DNA of 34,956 nt, taken from NCBI GenBank assembly GCA_009692345.1, contig SHZI01000017.1:1-34956 (forward strand), in the 5' to 3' direction. Shown piece after piece: positions 31,759 to 34,956 of the stretch. A program made the translations under genes and the position numbers. Position 1 is the stretch's first letter. Each line of letters starts with the position of its first letter. The stretch comes from Gammaproteobacteria bacterium (GTDB lineage Bacteria > Pseudomonadota > Gammaproteobacteria > Steroidobacterales > GCA-2729495). The notes beneath the pieces are model-generated. The model was given only the letters and a program-made list of their open reading frames with translations, was not told the origin of the DNA and did not search any database.

Positions 31759-33074
31759 GGGGACGGCGGAAAGACGCGGCGGTAGTCGCCCACCTGATCA
31801 TCCAGTATCACGTCCTGCAGCCGCACCGGCTGAGCCAGTGCCAGGCCCGCAAGAGTGCGGCAGCGGCTCAGCGCCACGTAGGTCTGCCCGTGGCTGAAGG
31901 CGCCCCGGCCCAGGTCGATGTAGACCCGGTCGAAGGTCTGGCCCTGGCTCTTGTGGATCGTGATCGCCCAGCCGAGGCGCAGCGGCAGCTGCTTGTAGGC
32001 GCCGATCTGCTCCCGGGTGATCTGCTTGGCCGACCGGTCGTACTGATAGGCCAGATTTTCCCAGGCCGTCTTGCGCACGGCGTGCTCGGTGCCGTCCTCG
32101 AGCTGCACCGTGGGGCCCTCGTCCCCGAGAGCGGTGACCACACCCCAGGAGCCGTTGATCCAGCGCTTCTCGGCGTCGTTCTTGAGGAACATGACCTTGG
32201 CACCCACCTTCAGCGTCAGCACGGGCTCGGTGGGAAAGGCGGCCGTGTCGAATTTGCCGCTGACCTCTGCCGAGTAGACCTTCGCCTTGCCCGGCAACGC
32301 CATAAGGCGCCGGCTGTTCTCGCGGAAAGCGGCCTCGTTGGTGGCGGTGAGCACGATATGACTGTCCGGGTCCCGCAGGCGGGCCTTCGGGATCACCCGG
32401 TCGTTCAGGGCGCGCAGCGTCTCCTCCCCCGGCTCGCCGTCCCGGATGTGCTGGAGGATGGTGCGGAACCCGGCGTCGTCTTTCTGCCGGTAGATCTTTT
32501 CGAGATCCACTGAACGGCCCGCGCACTCCTGCCAGACCAGCGCCTGGAAGAACCAGGGACCGCCGTAGGTCTCCGCGAAGTACTCCTTCAGCTCGGGTTC
32601 CCGCACGACGGGTGGCAACTGCCACAGGTCGCCGAAGAGGGCGAGCTGGACGCCACCGAAGGGCTCGTCATTCCGCCGGTTGAGGCGCAGTGCCTGGTCG
32701 ATGCCATCCATCAGGTCGGCCCGGACCATGGAGACCTCGTCGATGATGAGCAGGTCCAGCGCTTTCATCACGCTTACGTGGCGCAGGGCCCGGATTTCCC
32801 GGGTATCCACGAAGCGGGGCGGCAGCCGGAAGAAGGAGTGGATCGTCTGGCCGCCGACGCTGATCGCCGCGAGCCCCGTGGGGGCCACCACGGCCACGTT
32901 GCGGGGCGTCTCATCCCTGAGCAGATGCAGCAGCGTGGTCTTGCCCGTACCGGCGCGCCCCGTAATGAAGACGTGCTGCTCCCCGCCCTCGATGAGCGCG
33001 AGGGCCCGGTCGAAATCGGCGCTGGGTTCAAGGCCCTCCCGGAGGGGGGGTTTACGCGGGATCTGGACCGGCAT
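31755..33074 (-). CDS. PIF1/RecD2-like superfamily 1 DNA helicase
   Basis: A 439-residue AAA/SF1B helicase. Walker A GRAGTGKTTLLH (about 36), motif Ia VAVVAPTGLAAISVGGQTIH, Walker B DLLIIDEVSMVRADL, motif III LFGDLWQLPPVV, motif V/VI ITIHKSQGQTFDRVYIDLG and YVALSRCRTLAGL. This is the compact bacterial PIF1-like type, unwinding DNA 5' to 3'. I choose ATG 33074 (MPVQIPRKPP); an upstream ATG at 33161 would add a non-conserved, Cys/Arg-rich stretch that overlaps the divergent promoter. It ends in the REP-like element at 31735-31758. Confidence 0.9.
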   Translation of the reverse strand: MPVQIPRKPPLREGLEPSADFDRALALIEGGEQHVFITGRAGTGKTTLLHLLRDETPRNVAVVAPTGLAAISVGGQTIHSFFRLPPRFVDTREIRALRHVSVMKALDLLIIDEVSMVRADLMDGIDQALRLNRRNDEPFGGVQLALFGDLWQLPPVVREPELKEYFAETYGGPWFFQALVWQECAGRSVDLEKIYRQKDDAGFRTILQHIRDGEPGEETLRALNDRVIPKARLRDPDSHIVLTATNEAAFRENSRRLMALPGKAKVYSAEVSGKFDTAAFPTEPVLTLKVGAKVMFLKNDAEKRWINGSWGVVTALGDEGPTVQLEDGTEHAVRKTAWENLAYQYDRSAKQITREQIGAYKQLPLRLGWAITIHKSQGQTFDRVYIDLGRGAFSHGQTYVALSRCRTLAGLALAQPVRLQDVILDDQVGDYRRVFPPSP

Positions 33075-33173
33075 CCCGCCATTGTCCAGCAAATGGCACG
33101 GGCAGGAGCGGCGAGCGCCGCGAGCCGGGTAAACGGGTAATCTCCACCCAACGCTCAGCAAAGGACTTAAGCC

Positions 33174-34151
33174 ATGTCGTCAAAGAAAACCCCAGCCCTC
33201 TCCCGACGCGACGTCCTGGCCGCTGGCACCGGACTTGCCGCCCTGGGCGCTGCGGGCCCCGCTGCCGCCGCGCCTCAGCGCCTGTCCGCCGTGGACAGTC
33301 GCTTCCGCATGACCAACACCTCGGTCATGACGATCCCGAAGGACCCCCGCCTGGACCTGGATGACCCGGAGACCAACTACCGGGCGATGCTGAAGCTCCG
33401 GGCCGACACCGCGGGCAAGGACGTCTACTTCGCCTTTCCCGGGACTGCCTGGGCGATGGTCCCCCAGGAGAAGAACCTCCGGTGCTTCAAGACCTTCGGC
33501 ATCGGCGCCTCCCGCATTGAGGAAGTGGCGGAAGGCTGGCGCATCTACAGCCGGGAGGTGCTCTATTACCTGGACCCGGACACCGGTGCGATCCTGGAGA
33601 CCTGGAAGAATCCGTTCCTCGGTGGCCGGGAGGTGGAGGTGGCCCACATCGCCAACGACCCGGTGAACGGCGTCTTTGCCCGCCAGAACAACCCGATACT
33701 CTCGCCGCCCTACCCCTACGTGTCCTGCGGCGACGACGTGGTCTTCCAGTGGAACTTCTTCATCTACAAGCCCGCCGTGCTCACGCGCTCCGAGTACCCG
33801 CTCTACTCCGGCGGAGACCAGGATCAGTACGCGGAACTGTGGGGCATCAAGGGCCGCAAGAGCGAAATCCTGGACCCGAAAGTCACCTCAGCCTCCTGCG
33901 TGATGTCCTGGAGCCGGGTCGCTGGCTGGCTCCCCTTCATGGAAATGGGTATCAGCCCGGGCACCATGGTCTTTCACAGCCACAGCATGAAGCTGATGAA
34001 CGGCATCGGCGATCTGCCCCGCTACATCCTCGACTACACCGAGAAAAATTACGCCAAGTACCTGGAGGCACCGAAGGAATGGCTGGGGCCAGTAATGACC
34101 TCCAGCTTCGGGGAGTTCAAGAAAAAGATCGACGCGAAGAAGAAGCCGTGA
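33174..34151 (+). CDS. DUF1838-type protein with Tat signal
   Basis: A 325-residue exported protein. The N-terminus LSRRDVLAAGTGLAALGAAG is a twin-arginine signal, implying export in folded form. The mature part (PETNYRAMLKLRADTAGKDV, YYLDPDTGAILETWKNP, FQWNFFIYKPAVL, MEMGISPGTMVFHSHSMKLM) matches the DUF1838 group, which is common in bacteria degrading aromatics and steroids and has no proven activity. It is divergent from the helicase (99 bases between starts) and convergent with vapC. Confidence 0.85.
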   Translation: MSSKKTPALSRRDVLAAGTGLAALGAAGPAAAAPQRLSAVDSRFRMTNTSVMTIPKDPRLDLDDPETNYRAMLKLRADTAGKDVYFAFPGTAWAMVPQEKNLRCFKTFGIGASRIEEVAEGWRIYSREVLYYLDPDTGAILETWKNPFLGGREVEVAHIANDPVNGVFARQNNPILSPPYPYVSCGDDVVFQWNFFIYKPAVLTRSEYPLYSGGDQDQYAELWGIKGRKSEILDPKVTSASCVMSWSRVAGWLPFMEMGISPGTMVFHSHSMKLMNGIGDLPRYILDYTEKNYAKYLEAPKEWLGPVMTSSFGEFKKKIDAKKKP

Positions 34152-34199
34152 TCACGGCGGCAGGCATCTTCGTGGCACCACGGGCCTGTCGATCAGCGG

Positions 34200-34221
34200 T
34201 CGCGGCTCAAGCCGCTCCTAC
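34200..34221 (-). repeat. REP-like unit, GCGGC variant
   Basis: Identical over 22 bases to the unit at 22206-22227 (minus strand GTAGGAGCGGC-TTGA-GCCGCGA). Its TAG (34220-34218) is the stop codon of vapC. Confidence 0.85.
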
Positions 34222-34598
34222 AGGCGTTGCACACCGGGTAGCTGGCTGAAGCGCCGGTCGAAGGTGCCAAACGGTAAATGGCCCGCGCGACGGGCCGACT
34301 CCAATGCCAGGCAGTCGGAGAACTCCACGCCCGCATACTGGCGGAAGTTTTCCAGTGCCGCAGAAACGACCTCGCTGTCCTGGATTGCCAGGGACGTGTG
34401 GTTCAGCAACATGGCGACGGCCTCGGCGATTTTCCCGCGACTCAGATCAAACGCCGATGCGAGGACCCACACTGTCTCGGCCAGAACGATATGCGGGATC
34501 CAGGCTCCGGCCGCGATGAATTCTTCGGCAACCCGCGCCTGGGCTTCGTCGTCATTGGTAATGAGGCGAACGAGCAGGTTGGTATCAACGGCCCGCAT
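34218..34598 (-). CDS. vapC: VapC-type PIN-domain ribonuclease toxin
   Basis: A 126-residue PIN domain starting at ATG 34598: MRAVDTNLLVRLI holds the first catalytic Asp; further acidic residues are in HIVLAETVWVL and FSDCLALESARR, with the last in FDRRFS. Toxin that cuts RNA, usually tRNA. Its start overlaps the end of the antitoxin gene by 14 bases, a typical toxin-antitoxin arrangement. The stop codon is part of a REP-like element. Confidence 0.88.
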   Translation of the reverse strand: MRAVDTNLLVRLITNDDEAQARVAEEFIAAGAWIPHIVLAETVWVLASAFDLSRGKIAEAVAMLLNHTSLAIQDSEVVSAALENFRQYAGVEFSDCLALESARRAGHLPFGTFDRRFSQLPGVQRL

Positions 34599-34848
34599 GG
34601 CGCCGCCGGGCGTGGGCTCGAAGGGCCGCCTTCGTGTCCACAGGTCCCTGGCCCACTGGCACACCCTGTGGAAAAATGGCTTGCCGGATATCTGCTGAGG
34701 TAAATCGTCCGGCACGCCGGACGACAATCTCCCCGTCAATCTCGTGCCACTCCATTACTGCTCCGGGCCCAAGGCCGAGCTTGCGGCGGATTTCAGCCGG
34801 GACGGAGATCTGGCCCTGGGCGGTCAGACGGGAATTTGCGGTTGCCAT
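34585..34848 (-). CDS. vapB: VapB/AbrB-type antitoxin
   Basis: An 87-residue protein starting at ATG 34848 with an AbrB/MazE swapped-hairpin domain (SRLTAQGQISVPAEIRRKLG, GAVMEWHEIDGEIVVRR) and a C-terminal, partly disordered tail that should wrap the toxin (FTSADIRQAIFPQGVPV). A GTG at 34857 would add three residues. No Shine-Dalgarno. A 16-base perfect palindrome nine bases upstream is the likely operator. Confidence 0.88.
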   Translation of the reverse strand: MATANSRLTAQGQISVPAEIRRKLGLGPGAVMEWHEIDGEIVVRRAGRFTSADIRQAIFPQGVPVGQGPVDTKAALRAHARRRHAGR

Positions 34849-34856
34849 GCGAAACA

Positions 34857-34872
34857 CATTACCCGGGTAATG
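34857..34872. promoter_or_regulatory. vapBC operator palindrome overlapping the -10 box
   Basis: CATTACCCGGGTAATG is a perfect 16-base palindrome directly upstream of vapB. On the minus strand it contains GGTAAT, 16 bases after TTGACC (34889-34884); these would be -10 and -35 boxes, so the bound antitoxin would block the promoter, and the transcript would start close to the ATG. Confidence 0.6.
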
Positions 34873-34928
34873 AACACATGGTCAAGGTCTATTTCCAGGC
34901 TTTTTTCACAGAAAAGGCAGACGCGGGG

Positions 34929-34950
34929 TCGCGGCTCAAGCCGCTCCTAC
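34929..34950 (-). repeat. REP-like unit at the window edge
   Basis: A third exact copy of the GTAGGAGCGGC-TTGA-GCCGCGA unit (minus strand). The TAG at 34949-34947 follows GCC CCG, so it probably ends a minus-strand gene beyond the window. Confidence 0.8.
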
Positions 34951-34956
34951 GGGGCG

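Overview
The window reads as chromosomal DNA of a GC-rich, free-living Gram-negative bacterium, probably a gammaproteobacterium. Pointers are OxyR, RlmJ, a YebC-family protein, HU, an RND pump, a Rieske oxygenase, a DUF1838-type Tat protein, a VPxPA/PEP-CTERM surface protein, a TonB-receptor remnant, and REP-like palindromes with a GTAG head resembling those of xanthomonads and pseudomonads. I cannot name the genus. Genes are dense and there is no rRNA, tRNA, CRISPR or intact transposon that I can see.

Layout. 1-7.5 kb: tail of an MFS transporter, then a tightly packed sulfate-type ABC operon (cysA with an unusual C-terminal extension, cysT, cysW) that continues directly into a sensor kinase and an OmpR-type regulator; the periplasmic binding protein lies convergently behind them. 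7.5-13.4 kb: small secreted protein, rhomboid protease, PEP-CTERM beta-propeller-like protein, MerR-type regulator with a possibly leaderless promoter, TPR protein, a secreted nuclease lacking a normal start codon, and an unknown protein. 13.4-18.2 kb: tetR-MFP-RND efflux operon. 18.2-21.0 kb: Acg-like flavoprotein, oxyR, and a decay zone in which a peroxiredoxin gene and a vapC gene are both broken. 21.0-24.9 kb: MazG-like pyrophosphatase, membrane protein, TIGR02450 protein, rlmJ, yebC, HU, and a PilZ gene behind a sigma-54-like site. 24.9-30.2 kb: Rieske oxygenase, methyltransferase with a Cys-rich tail, isochorismatase-family hydrolase, and a three-gene minus-strand cassette: a 29-residue peptide, a zinc metallopeptidase and a Ddl-like ATP-grasp ligase. 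30.3-35 kb: TonB-receptor stub, membrane protein, PIF1-like helicase, DUF1838 protein, and a vapBC toxin-antitoxin pair.

The two strongest observations are (i) the peptide/metallopeptidase/ATP-grasp cassette at 27955-30161, which has the architecture of a ribosomally made, enzyme-modified peptide system: near-perfect Shine-Dalgarno, a twice-repeated VDxxC motif, an intrinsic terminator just after the peptide, and a ligase and protease translationally coupled behind it; and (ii) a family of short GTAG-headed palindromes that supply the stop codon of most genes they touch. In six or seven cases the TAG of the head is the stop. In two cases the head is GCAG, and translation runs on to a second TAG in the loop, adding the identical tail QERL to two unrelated proteins.
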